A stretch of 64,000 bases of DNA from Porticoccus litoralis. GTDB lineage: Bacteria > Pseudomonadota > Gammaproteobacteria > Pseudomonadales > Porticoccaceae. The notes under the pieces are model-generated. The model saw nothing but the letters and a program-made list of their open reading frames with translations. It was not told the origin of the DNA and did no database searches. Below, piece by piece: positions 56,440-64,000 of this stretch (position 1 is the first letter of the stretch; every line of letters starts with the position of its first letter). The stretch is from the NCBI RefSeq assembly GCF_030676955.1, contig NZ_JAUUUU010000002.1:62001-126000 (forward strand), read 5' to 3'. Position numbers and translations under genes: made by a program.

Positions 56440-56534
56440 CCGACTATTTCCTTCTTATTCTATGGAGTGGGCGAAAGCGCCGTATTATGCCAGAACTGGG
56501 CAAATTGCGTGCACTGTCGGCGATGGAATTGTGT

Positions 56535-56715
56535 GGGCCTGTTAATACTCGTGGGGTTAGCACTTTTTTTGACACAACCCGGAGGGCTGGGGCCATTTTA
56601 GCCCCCAACTGCGTTGAAATTCGTTCATTTAGAATCACTAAACGTCTCTCATTTTGCCTTGCTGGAAGCAAAAATGACTCCCAGCAGTGATACCCCCACG
56701 AGTATTAACAGGCCC
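56535..56715. repeat. 181-bp element bounded by perfect 22-bp inverted repeats
   Basis: Positions 56535-56556 (beginning GGGCCTGTTA) are an exact reverse complement of 56694-56715. The 137 bp between them encode nothing obvious but contain smaller stems: TGGGGC with GCCCCA, and TTTTGC with GCAAAA. The right arm touches the stop codon of the SelW-like gene. The layout resembles a MITE or a large regulatory hairpin; no clear target duplication was seen. Confidence 0.8.
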
Positions 56716-56996
56716 TATCGGTCGTTGTGGCCCAGAGAGCGTTCCGGGTCAATCACGTCACGTACTCGCTGTTTTAACTCTTTGGCGTCGGGAAAGCCGC
56801 CATCGCGAACGCGCTCCCAGATGGATTGTTCGTCGAGAAAAACCTCAAAAGCGCCACCGGTTTCAGAGGGCCGCAGAGTAACCTCTGCCAGGTCATCCAT
56901 AAACGTGGTCAACAGTTCCTGCGCGAGCCAGGCAGAACGTAACAACCAATGGCAGCGCGGGCAGTAGACGATCACAATGCGCGGTTTTGCGGACAT
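56715..56996 (-). CDS. SelT/SelW/SelH (Rdx) family redox protein, Cys form
   Basis: A 93-residue thioredoxin-like protein. It carries the family CxxC as C12-P-R-C15 (IVYCPRCHWLLRSAW) in place of the Cys-x-x-Sec of selenoproteins. GGAG lies 9 nt before ATG 56996. The redox partner is unknown. Its stop codon sits at the edge of the 22-bp inverted repeat. Confidence 0.88.
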   Translation of the reverse strand: MSAKPRIVIVYCPRCHWLLRSAWLAQELLTTFMDDLAEVTLRPSETGGAFEVFLDEQSIWERVRDGGFPDAKELKQRVRDVIDPERSLGHNDR

Positions 56997-57063
56997 CGGG
57001 TACACTCCGGGTATCAGGGTGGAAAGTAAAAAGCATGGTCAAGATAACCTCCGGGCAGCCAAG

Positions 57064-58029
57064 ATGAAAGCGGTCATTCTCGATGCAGATACGCTGGGAA
57101 ACGATGATGTCAGCCTGGCACCCCTCACCGGTCAGCCGCTGCAGTGGAACGTTTATGAGACCAGCGATCCCGAGCAGGTTGACGCACGCCTGGCCAATGC
57201 TGACGTAGTGTTGACCAATAAGGTCATCATTGGTGCCAAGGAGATGGATTCAGCTCCAGGGCTGAGATATATCGGCGTACTGGCCACGGGCACCAACGTG
57301 GTTGATCTTGAAGCGGCCACCGCCCGGGGTGTGGTTGTCAGCAACGTCACTAATTACGGCACCGGGTCAGTGGTGCAGCACACCTGGGCGATGATTCTGG
57401 CACTGGTTACCCGTTTGCCGGACTACAATGTGGCCGCACTGGATGGCAGCTGGTCCAGCAGCGGCCGCTTCTGCCTGATGGATTACCCGGTGACGGAGTT
57501 GGCGGGGAAAACTCTGGGTATTATTGGCTATGGCCAACTGGGCAAGGCCGTGGCAGAGATTGGCCGGGCATTTGGGATGCAGGTCAATGTGGCATCCCTG
57601 CCGTGGCGACACGGTGACCAGCCTGGCCGGGTACCGCTGGAAACACTGTTGCGGGAAGTGGATGTATTGAGCCTGCACTGTCCGTTGACCGACGAGACCC
57701 GGGGGCTGATCGGTCGCCGCCAACTGGCGATGATGAAATCCCAGGCCCTGTTGATTAATTGTGCCCGCGGTGGCTTGGTGGATGAGACGGCCCTGGCCGA
57801 GGCGCTGGAGGATGGTGAGATTGCCGGAGCCGGTGTGGATGTGCTCACTGAGGAGCCCCCGGTTAATGGCAACCCCCTGCTGAACCCTGAACTGCCAAAC
57901 CTGATTGTTACACCTCACAGTGCCTGGGTAGCGCGGGAGTCCCGGCAGCGGCTGGTGCAGCAGGCTGCCGATAATTTACGGGCCTTTCTGGCCGGTCAGC
58001 CGGTCAACGTGGTGAATAAAAAAGAATAG
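57064..58029 (+). CDS. D-2-hydroxyacid dehydrogenase (glycerate dehydrogenase-like)
   Basis: A 321-residue NAD-dependent dehydrogenase. Rossmann motif GIIGYGQLGKAVAEIG near residue 155, catalytic Arg in NCARGGLVDE, and Glu/His ending in TPHSAWVARESR. The sequence is closest in style to HprA glycerate/hydroxypyruvate enzymes. ATG 57064 begins at the conserved first strand (MKAVILDAD). It is 12 bp before dtd. Confidence 0.9.
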   Translation: MKAVILDADTLGNDDVSLAPLTGQPLQWNVYETSDPEQVDARLANADVVLTNKVIIGAKEMDSAPGLRYIGVLATGTNVVDLEAATARGVVVSNVTNYGTGSVVQHTWAMILALVTRLPDYNVAALDGSWSSSGRFCLMDYPVTELAGKTLGIIGYGQLGKAVAEIGRAFGMQVNVASLPWRHGDQPGRVPLETLLREVDVLSLHCPLTDETRGLIGRRQLAMMKSQALLINCARGGLVDETALAEALEDGEIAGAGVDVLTEEPPVNGNPLLNPELPNLIVTPHSAWVARESRQRLVQQAADNLRAFLAGQPVNVVNKKE

Positions 58030-58041
58030 GGTGGTGAGTAG

Positions 58042-58479
58042 ATGTTGGGTTTGATTCAGCGTGTCAGCTATGCCCATGTGGAAGTCAACGGCGACAAGGT
58101 TGGGGAGATCGGTCACGGTATTTTATTGCTGCTGGGCATCCAGGTGGGCGACACGGAAGAAAATGTCGACCGTCTTCAGGACAAGGTGTTGCAGTACAGA
58201 ATTTTCCCCGATGAGCAGGGCCGGATGAACCTGAATGTGGAGCAGGTGGGTGGTGGACTGCTGGTGGTGTCGCAATTTACCCTGGCAGCCAATACCCGCA
58301 AGGGGCTGCGTCCCAGTTTTACGTCTGCCGCGGCTCCCGAGCAGGCCGAGAAACTCTACAATTATTTCATCAACCGGGTAGAGCACCTCTACCCGGATGT
58401 TGCGTCGGGCATTTTTGGCGCCGATATGCAGGTCAGCCTGTGCAACGACGGGCCGGTGACGTTTTTGCTGGAGGGCTGA
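58042..58479 (+). CDS. dtd: D-aminoacyl-tRNA deacylase
   Basis: A 145-residue DTD that removes D-amino acids from tRNA. Landmarks: the start MLGLIQRVSYAHVEV, the active-site loop VVSQFTLAANTRKG and the cross-subunit Gly-cisPro region NDGPVTF. Ends in a clear terminator. Confidence 0.97.
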   Translation: MLGLIQRVSYAHVEVNGDKVGEIGHGILLLLGIQVGDTEENVDRLQDKVLQYRIFPDEQGRMNLNVEQVGGGLLVVSQFTLAANTRKGLRPSFTSAAAPEQAEKLYNYFINRVEHLYPDVASGIFGADMQVSLCNDGPVTFLLEG

Positions 58480-58503
58480 AGCCCAGAATAAAAATCCAGA
58501 ATA

Positions 58504-58537
58504 AAAAAGGCGCCATCCAACAAGATAGCGCCTTTTT
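58504..58537. terminator. Bidirectional rho-independent terminator
   Basis: AAAAAGGCGC (58504-58513) pairs with GCGCCTTTTT (58528-58537) around a 14-nt loop. The A/T runs on both sides let it serve both dtd and the convergent gene at 58561. Confidence 0.88.
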
Positions 58538-58560
58538 AGGGTTGATCGAATATTTGGGTG

Positions 58561-59220
58561 TTACTGGGTCAGTTTGTTGAACACTTCTGTGGCGGTTTGC
58601 TCGATCATCGGAATCAGTAAGTCCTGACCATCCTGCTCTGCCTTGGTTTGCAGATCATTGCCGATAACTTTTTTACCGTTGGAGATACTTTTCAGCTTGT
58701 AACTGAGGGCGATTGAATCTCCCTTGCGGATGGTGCCCTGGGCCGCCGTCAGTTTTTCCATGGATTCCTGCTGCATCTGCACATTGGCTGCAGTGTTAGC
58801 CACGTTTGCCGCAGTCGTTGCTGCCACAAAGGTGCCTACGCCGCCCCCGACGCCCGCATAGGGTAGTGCTGAAGAAATCACCCCGGCGCCAATGGACAGC
58901 GCCTTGCCCCAGCTCTTTTTCTTCTTGTACTCAACATCGGTGGACAGCATGTATGAGCAGCCGGATTGTTTCGCTTCGGCTTCCAGCTGCGCTGGCAGTC
59001 TGGATTGCAGGTTGACCACCTCCAGCATCGGGCCGCTCAGATAGGAGATAAGCATGTTTTGTACCGGCGCGGACACATCCTGACCGGTTGCACCCTGTCC
59101 CAGTTGGGCCTTGGGTGGTGCGATGGCTACACAGGGCTTCTCAGCGGCGATTGCTGGATTGATGAGGCTGGTCGCAGCGAGGACAAGACAGATAAAAAAA
59201 GAACGTTTACTGGCAGTCAC
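58561..59220 (-). CDS. Exported protein of unknown function, CsgG/LpoB-like N-terminal part
   Basis: A 219-residue protein with a signal peptide (cleavage near residue 26). The first mature part (CVAIAPPKAQ ... NMLISYLSG ... VVNLQSRLPAQL) resembles the alpha/beta fold of CsgG/LpoB-type periplasmic proteins. A Gly/Ala-rich glycine-zipper-like stretch lies near residues 106-140 and could insert in a membrane. No family name recognised. GTG 59220 is chosen because AAGGAG lies 6 nt upstream. Confidence 0.7.
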   Translation of the reverse strand: MTASKRSFFICLVLAATSLINPAIAAEKPCVAIAPPKAQLGQGATGQDVSAPVQNMLISYLSGPMLEVVNLQSRLPAQLEAEAKQSGCSYMLSTDVEYKKKKSWGKALSIGAGVISSALPYAGVGGGVGTFVAATTAANVANTAANVQMQQESMEKLTAAQGTIRKGDSIALSYKLKSISNGKKVIGNDLQTKAEQDGQDLLIPMIEQTATEVFNKLTQ

Positions 59221-59308
59221 AACAGACTCCTTTATTTTCACGTATCCATAGATCCATGTGCAGTTACAGTCGGCCTGAGGCGCGAATGACTATTGTCTTT
59301 ACCACCCT

Positions 59309-60571
59309 TTAGATGTCAAACGGTGTGTTGAGCTTTTTCGCCACCACTACCTTGGCTAGTTTGGCATATTGCGGTATGCCATTTTTGTAGGGTGGATAAT
59401 CCTCACCGGCTATCAGAGGGCTTAGATAATCCCGGGCTAGCTGGGTAATGCCAAAGCCGTCACGGCTGATAAAGTCGCTGGGCATTTTCTTTTCAATATT
59501 GGCCACCTGGTCCAGGGGGGCCTCCCCAAGCTCCCAGCGGTAGCCGTTGCCATTGTGGCGCTCGATGGTGACCATCACTGAGTTTTTCCCTGCCAGGGCA
59601 TACTCCACCGCAGCTTTGCCGACCGCGTAGGCCTGTTCGACATCGGTGGCGGAGGCGATATGGCGTGCAGAGCGCTGCAGATAGTCCGCCAGAGCCCAGT
59701 GGTACTTGTAACCCAGTTCGTGCTTGATCAGAGCCGCCAGCGTGGGTGCCACGCCACCCAGTTGTTTGTGACCGAAGGCATCGGTATGGGCCGAGCCGGC
59801 GATCAGGGTGCCATCGTTGTACTGCGCACCCTCTGAGGCGACGATCACACAGTAGCCTTTTTCCTTGACGGTCTTGTCCACCAGGGCAAGAAACTCTTTC
59901 TCATTAAAGGGGACTTCCGGGAAAAGAATGATATGGGGTGGTTCTCCGGCTGAATCGGCGGCCAGTGCGCCGGCCGCGGCAATCCAGCCGGCGTGGCGGC
60001 CCATCACTTCCAGAATGAATACCTTGGTGGATGACTCGCACATGGAGGCGACATCCAAACTGGCTTCCTTGGTGGACACGGCCACGTATTTGGCTACTGA
60101 GCCAAAGCCAGGACAGTTGTCGGTAAAGGGCAGGTCGTTGTCGACGGTTTTGGGAATATGTATGGCCTGAATCGGGTAGCCCATTTTCTCGGAAAGTTGC
60201 GAGACTTTCAGGCAGGTGTCGGCCGAGTCGCCGCCGCCGTTATAAAAGAAGTAGCCGATATCGTGGGCCTTGAAGACTTCAATCAAACGCTCGTATTCGG
60301 CGCGGTTTTCTTCCAGGCTTTTGAGTTTGTAGCGACAGGAGCCAAAAGCCCCGGAAGGGGTGTGGCGCAGAGCTGCAATGGTGGCATCTGACTCGTGGCT
60401 GGTGTCGATCATGTCTTCACGCAGGGCGCCGATAATGCCGTTGTGGCCAGCATAGACCTTGCCGATAGAGTCACTGTGTTGGCGAGCCGTTTCAATCACC
60501 CCGCAGGCGCTGGCATTAATGACTGCCGTAACGCCACCAGACTGGGCGTAAAACGCGTTCTTTTTTGGCAT
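59309..60571 (-). CDS. pfp: Pyrophosphate-dependent 6-phosphofructokinase
   Basis: A 420-residue PFK. GGGDS (residues 112-116) has Asp where ATP enzymes have Gly, and PKTVDND has Lys141 where ATP enzymes have Gly; both are diagnostic for PPi use. The enzyme is reversible and can serve glycolysis or gluconeogenesis. GAGG is 6 nt before ATG 60571. It stands alone. Confidence 0.95.
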   Translation of the reverse strand: MPKKNAFYAQSGGVTAVINASACGVIETARQHSDSIGKVYAGHNGIIGALREDMIDTSHESDATIAALRHTPSGAFGSCRYKLKSLEENRAEYERLIEVFKAHDIGYFFYNGGGDSADTCLKVSQLSEKMGYPIQAIHIPKTVDNDLPFTDNCPGFGSVAKYVAVSTKEASLDVASMCESSTKVFILEVMGRHAGWIAAAGALAADSAGEPPHIILFPEVPFNEKEFLALVDKTVKEKGYCVIVASEGAQYNDGTLIAGSAHTDAFGHKQLGGVAPTLAALIKHELGYKYHWALADYLQRSARHIASATDVEQAYAVGKAAVEYALAGKNSVMVTIERHNGNGYRWELGEAPLDQVANIEKKMPSDFISRDGFGITQLARDYLSPLIAGEDYPPYKNGIPQYAKLAKVVVAKKLNTPFDI

Positions 60572-60769
60572 GGATATCCTCGTCGTACCGCCCATTTCAG
60601 CAGCCGCGAATAATACTGGAAAGCGGCGGGGATTTCATTTTTTATGGCCAAATTCCCTTTGTAGGAGGCACCGGATATGCAGTGACGCCAATTTAGGCTA
60701 TGTTGTGTGCGATAAAAGGGCGAGAACCGCCGAGTAAGACAAATAAAGAAAGCGAGTAGGGAAGTAACA

Positions 60770-62134
60770 ATGCATATTCATATTCTGGGTATTTGTGGCA
60801 CGTTCATGGGATCGCTGGCACAGCTGGCGAAAGCTGCGGGTCATGAGGTTTCCGGATGTGACGCCAATGTCTATCCGCCCATGAGTACCCAGCTGGAAAA
60901 TGCCGGTATTGAACTCACCGAAGGGTACGGCACAGAACAGCTCGATCCGCCGCCGGACCTGGTGGTGATCGGCAACGCACTATCCCGGGGGAATCCCGCC
61001 GTGGAATACGTACTCGACAACGGTATTCCCTATACTTCCGGCCCCCAGTGGCTGGGTGATTTTTTCCTGCGCGATCGTTGGGTGCTGGCTGTTTCCGGTA
61101 CCCATGGCAAGACCACTACGTCAAGTATGCTGGCCTGGATTCTGGAGTGGTCAGGCATGGAGCCGGGTTTTCTGATCGGTGGTGTGCCCAACAATTTCGG
61201 TGTTTCTGCCCGCCTTGGGGGTTCGCCTTTTTTTGTGGTTGAGGCCGACGAGTACGACAGCGCATTTTTTGACAAACGCTCCAAGTTTGTCCACTACCGT
61301 CCTCGCACCGCCATTCTCAACAATCTGGAATTCGACCACGCGGATATTTTCCCCGACCTGAAAGCCATTCAGACCCAGTTCCACCACTTTGTGCGCACCA
61401 TTCCTGGCCATGGCCTGATAGTGGCACCCTTTGCCGATGCCCATTTGCAGGAAGTGCTGGCCATGGGGCACTGGTCGGAATATCAGCCGTTAGGGCTCGC
61501 CAGCAGTTGGGAAGCCCAGCCTCTGGAAGAGGACAGTTCCGTATACAGTGTCAGTTTTCAGGGCCAGCAACGGGGTATTGTCAGCTGGGACCAGACGGGT
61601 GAGCACAATATGTTTAATGGGCTCGCGGCCATTGCGGCGGCGCGGCATGTGGGAGTCACTCCAGAAGTAGCCTGCGAGGCACTGAGTGAATTCCAGGGGG
61701 TGAAGCGGCGGATGGAGCAGATCGCCGCCGTGAACGGCATTCGCGTCTACGATGACTTTGCCCACCACCCTACGGCCATTGCCACAACCCTGGCGGGTTT
61801 GCGCAAGCGCGTTGGGGACGAAAAGATCATTGCGGTCATTGAACCTCGCTCCAACACCATGAAACTCGGTGTGCATAAAAACCAGCTTGCCGAGTCCGTG
61901 ATGGATGCTGACAAGGTGTTCTGGTTCCAGCCGGACAACATAGAGTGGTCGTTGCAGGATGTGGTTGACCGCAGCGCTGTTCCTTCAGAAGTGGTACACA
62001 GTATTGACCGCCTGCTGCTGAGAACCCTTGAGCAAGCCGGTGACAATGGCCATGTGGTGATCATGAGCAATGGCGGTTTCAGTGGATTCCACCGTCGATT
62101 GGTAGACCTGCTGGAGGGAAAATCCCGTGGCTGA
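60770..62134 (+). CDS. mpl: UDP-N-acetylmuramate:L-alanyl-gamma-D-glutamyl-meso-diaminopimelate ligase
   Basis: A 454-residue Mur ligase used in murein peptide recycling. N-terminal HIHILGICGTFMGSLAQLA, ATP loop SGTHGKTTTSSML, EADEYDSAFFDKRSK and YDDFAHHPTAI all fit Mpl. It overlaps ubiX by 8 bp. Together with the L,D-transpeptidases it points to meso-DAP peptidoglycan. Confidence 0.96.
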   Translation: MHIHILGICGTFMGSLAQLAKAAGHEVSGCDANVYPPMSTQLENAGIELTEGYGTEQLDPPPDLVVIGNALSRGNPAVEYVLDNGIPYTSGPQWLGDFFLRDRWVLAVSGTHGKTTTSSMLAWILEWSGMEPGFLIGGVPNNFGVSARLGGSPFFVVEADEYDSAFFDKRSKFVHYRPRTAILNNLEFDHADIFPDLKAIQTQFHHFVRTIPGHGLIVAPFADAHLQEVLAMGHWSEYQPLGLASSWEAQPLEEDSSVYSVSFQGQQRGIVSWDQTGEHNMFNGLAAIAAARHVGVTPEVACEALSEFQGVKRRMEQIAAVNGIRVYDDFAHHPTAIATTLAGLRKRVGDEKIIAVIEPRSNTMKLGVHKNQLAESVMDADKVFWFQPDNIEWSLQDVVDRSAVPSEVVHSIDRLLLRTLEQAGDNGHVVIMSNGGFSGFHRRLVDLLEGKSRG

Positions 62135-62735
62135 TTTTGACCGTTCCATCACCCTGGCCATGACCGGGGCATCCGGTGCCCAGTATGGGTTGCGTCTGCT
62201 GGAGTGTCTGGTGCAGGCTAACTGCCAGGTACAGTTCCTAATCTCAGAGGCAGCCCGTATCGTGGTGGATACGGAAACCGATCTGGAATTGCCCAACGAT
62301 GACATTCTTGAGGAATTTCTCACCCTCAACTTTGATGCAGAACCGGGCCAGATCATCGTGAACAGCTCCCGCGACTGGTTTTCCCCGGTGGCTTCCGGTT
62401 CCTCGGCACCTTCGTCCATGGTCATCTGTCCCGCCAGCGGTGGCACGCTCTCTGCGATAGCCTGTGGTGCCAGCAATAACCTCATCGAGCGGGCGGCGGA
62501 TGTCGCCATCAAGGAAAAACAGCAGCTGATTGTGGTGCCCAGGGAGACTCCCCTGTCTGAAATTCACCTGGAAAATATGCTGAAACTTGCAAAAATGGGT
62601 GTCACCGTCATGCCCGCCATGCCGGGCTTTTACCAGAACCCGCAAAGCATTGATGACCTGGTGGACTTCGTGGTGGCGCGCATTCTCGATCATCTGGATA
62701 TTGAGCAGAACCTGTTGCCGCGCTGGGGCAACTGA
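62127..62735 (+). CDS. ubiX: Flavin prenyltransferase UbiX
   Basis: A 202-residue flavoprotein that makes prenylated FMN for UbiD decarboxylases. Motifs: TGASGAQYG at the start, MVICPASGGTLSAIACGASNNLIERAADV and VVPRETPLSEIHLENM. The GTG start lies inside the mpl end with GGAGG upstream. Its stop overlaps the next ATG as TGATG. Confidence 0.96.
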   Translation: MADFDRSITLAMTGASGAQYGLRLLECLVQANCQVQFLISEAARIVVDTETDLELPNDDILEEFLTLNFDAEPGQIIVNSSRDWFSPVASGSSAPSSMVICPASGGTLSAIACGASNNLIERAADVAIKEKQQLIVVPRETPLSEIHLENMLKLAKMGVTVMPAMPGFYQNPQSIDDLVDFVVARILDHLDIEQNLLPRWGN

Positions 62736-63349
62736 TGGCGTCCAACCGTGAGCTGTTGGCTCTACTGGTATTGTTACTGGCCGTTATGGCTTGGTCCTGG
62801 ATCGGCCCTTTCGATCGCGCCACCTGGTGGCTTGAGGCCATTCCCGTGGTGGTGGCGCTCCCGCTGCTGGCCTGGACCCGCAATCGCTTCCCGTTGACCC
62901 GGCTCGCCTACTACCTGATCTTTGTGCACGCCGTCATTCTGGTGGTGGGCGCCCATTACACCTATGCCCGGGTGCCGCTGGGCTTCTGGATGGCGGATTG
63001 GTTTGATTTTTCTCGCAATCATTACGACCGCATTGGTCACCTGGCCCAAGGCTTTGTGCCGGCCATTCTGGCCCGTGAAATTCTCTGGCGCACCGGTGCC
63101 GTCACTCGCAGAGGTTGGCTGTTTTTCCTTACCACCTGTTTCTGTCTGGCATTCAGTGCTTTCTATGAGTTGATTGAGTGGTGGACGGCGTTGATCGGTG
63201 GGGATGGCTCCATCGAGTTTCTCGGTACCCAAGGGGATGTCTGGGATGCCCAGTGGGACATGATGATGGCATTGATTGGCGCTATTGCAGCCCAACTATT
63301 GCTGGGGCGATTCCACCATCGCCAAATCGCACTGGTGAGCGGGCGCTGA
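62735..63349 (+). CDS. DUF2238 (YjdF-like) inner-membrane protein
   Basis: A 204-residue membrane protein with six or so helices. The family pattern RNHYDRIGHLAQGFVPAILAREIL and FSAFYELIEWWTAL...DVWDAQWDMMMALIGA is clear, with conserved acidic residues in the membrane. Function unknown. Translationally coupled to ubiX through TGATG. Confidence 0.92.
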   Translation: MASNRELLALLVLLLAVMAWSWIGPFDRATWWLEAIPVVVALPLLAWTRNRFPLTRLAYYLIFVHAVILVVGAHYTYARVPLGFWMADWFDFSRNHYDRIGHLAQGFVPAILAREILWRTGAVTRRGWLFFLTTCFCLAFSAFYELIEWWTALIGGDGSIEFLGTQGDVWDAQWDMMMALIGAIAAQLLLGRFHHRQIALVSGR

Positions 63350-63354
63350 CGGCT

Positions 63355-64000
63355 TCAGCTACGCCGATACCAGTTTACTCCGTCGGCATCTTTTTCCATT
63401 TTGATCTGACCCCGTGCCATCAGGCAGTGCAGGTGTGCATAGCTCTCACCGGTGGCGAGCGTCAGCATGGAATGGGGTATTGATGATTTGAAAATCAGCG
63501 GGAACAGGTCCACCACCCGCTTTGCCTCACCGCAGTTATCCAACACAGTCTGCAAATCCCGCTCGTGTTCGTTGATCAGGCTTTGCAGTCTTGGCAGCGC
63601 TCCCGTGAACGGCAAGCCGTGGGAAGGCAACACCAAGGTATCTTCTGGCAGCAGGTTCCGTAGTTTGTGGCAGGAATCGATCCAGTCCTGCAATGGGTTG
63701 CCAGCGGGCTCGATGGGCCAGACGCTGACATTGGATGAAATAGTGGGCAGCAACTGGTCGCCGGAAATAAGTAGCCCCAGTTCCGGACAGTGCAGGCAGG
63801 CGTGCTCCGGTGAATGGCCTTCCCCCATCACAATGTGCCACTCGCGGTTGTTGATGGTAAAAATCTGGCCGTCCCGCAGCCGGTGGTAGATGCTCGGCAT
63901 GCCGCGAATCATATTGCCGAAGGCGCCAAATTTTGAGCGGTAGTAGTTAAGCTGTTCGTCGTTGAAACCGGCGGCGTGATAGAAATTGACGGCCTCGTCC
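63355..64000 (-). CDS. Metallo-beta-lactamase-fold hydrolase, partial
   Basis: The 3' part (about 215 codons) of a minus-strand gene that continues past the window edge; the frame stays open to base 64000. Visible are the MBL motifs VMGEGHSPEHACLHCPEL and LLISGDQLLP and a late LVLPSHGLPF, followed by a helical C-terminal domain as in the glyoxalase-like/LACTB2 group. The N-terminal HxHxDH motif lies outside the window. Confidence 0.88.
   Translation of the reverse strand, partial: DEAVNFYHAAGFNDEQLNYYRSKFGAFGNMIRGMPSIYHRLRDGQIFTINNREWHIVMGEGHSPEHACLHCPELGLLISGDQLLPTISSNVSVWPIEPAGNPLQDWIDSCHKLRNLLPEDTLVLPSHGLPFTGALPRLQSLINEHERDLQTVLDNCGEAKRVVDLFPLIFKSSIPHSMLTLATGESYAHLHCLMARGQIKMEKDADGVNWYRRS

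Overview
The window is an ordinary stretch of chromosome from a Gram-negative gammaproteobacterium, most likely a marine or environmental lineage close to Cellvibrionales or Pseudomonadales. The evidence is an OprI/Lpp-type lipoprotein, a PA4642-family protein, TIGR02647, YhdP, MreBCD-Maf-RNase G, a UmuDC pair under a LexA box, and mid-50s GC by eye. No rRNA, tRNA, CRISPR array or intact mobile element was seen. The last gene runs off the right edge.

Region 0-16 kb: an RhlE-type helicase with a repetitive basic tail, a serine hydrolase and a GFA-fold protein are followed by the most distinctive locus. This is a cyanate module: a Tat-type substrate-binding protein, a permease, an ATPase, cyanase (cynS) and an NTF2-like protein. 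It is preceded by a textbook sigma-54 promoter and faces a divergent PAS-PAS-AAA+-Fis enhancer-binding protein. Four inverted repeats lie between them. After it come a methyltransferase, a cupin, a cold-shock protein, a Kef-type antiporter, O-acetylhomoserine sulfhydrylase and a zinc-independent oxidoreductase.

Region 16-23 kb: small orphan genes separated by AT-rich, gene-poor DNA with possible coding relics. A murein lipoprotein gene converges on two L,D-transpeptidase genes, a plausible envelope-tethering set. Beside them is a 5'-truncated integron-type integrase relic; its 3' end doubles as the terminator of the gatCAB transcript.

Region 23-45 kb: housekeeping genes. gatCAB diverges from mreB-mreC-mreD-maf-rng-yhdP-nit-msrB. 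mreC appears to start at a rare ATT codon. proA-nadD-rsfS-rlmH run on the minus strand. A sirtuin, a Lon-N protein, a PAP2 phosphatase, a glycosyltransferase and the SOS operon umuDC follow.

Region 45-64 kb: small genes, a patatin phospholipase, an IsdG-like haem monooxygenase, and a formaldehyde-to-CO2 set (adhC, fghA and an FdhF/YdeP-type oxidoreductase). Next are a Na/Pi cotransporter-like protein and an RND exporter with acidic DPF repeats. Beside the exporter is a 181-bp element bounded by perfect 22-bp inverted repeats, next to a SelW-like gene. The end holds a 2-hydroxyacid dehydrogenase, dtd, PPi-dependent phosphofructokinase, mpl, ubiX, a DUF2238 protein and a partial metallo-beta-lactamase-fold gene.
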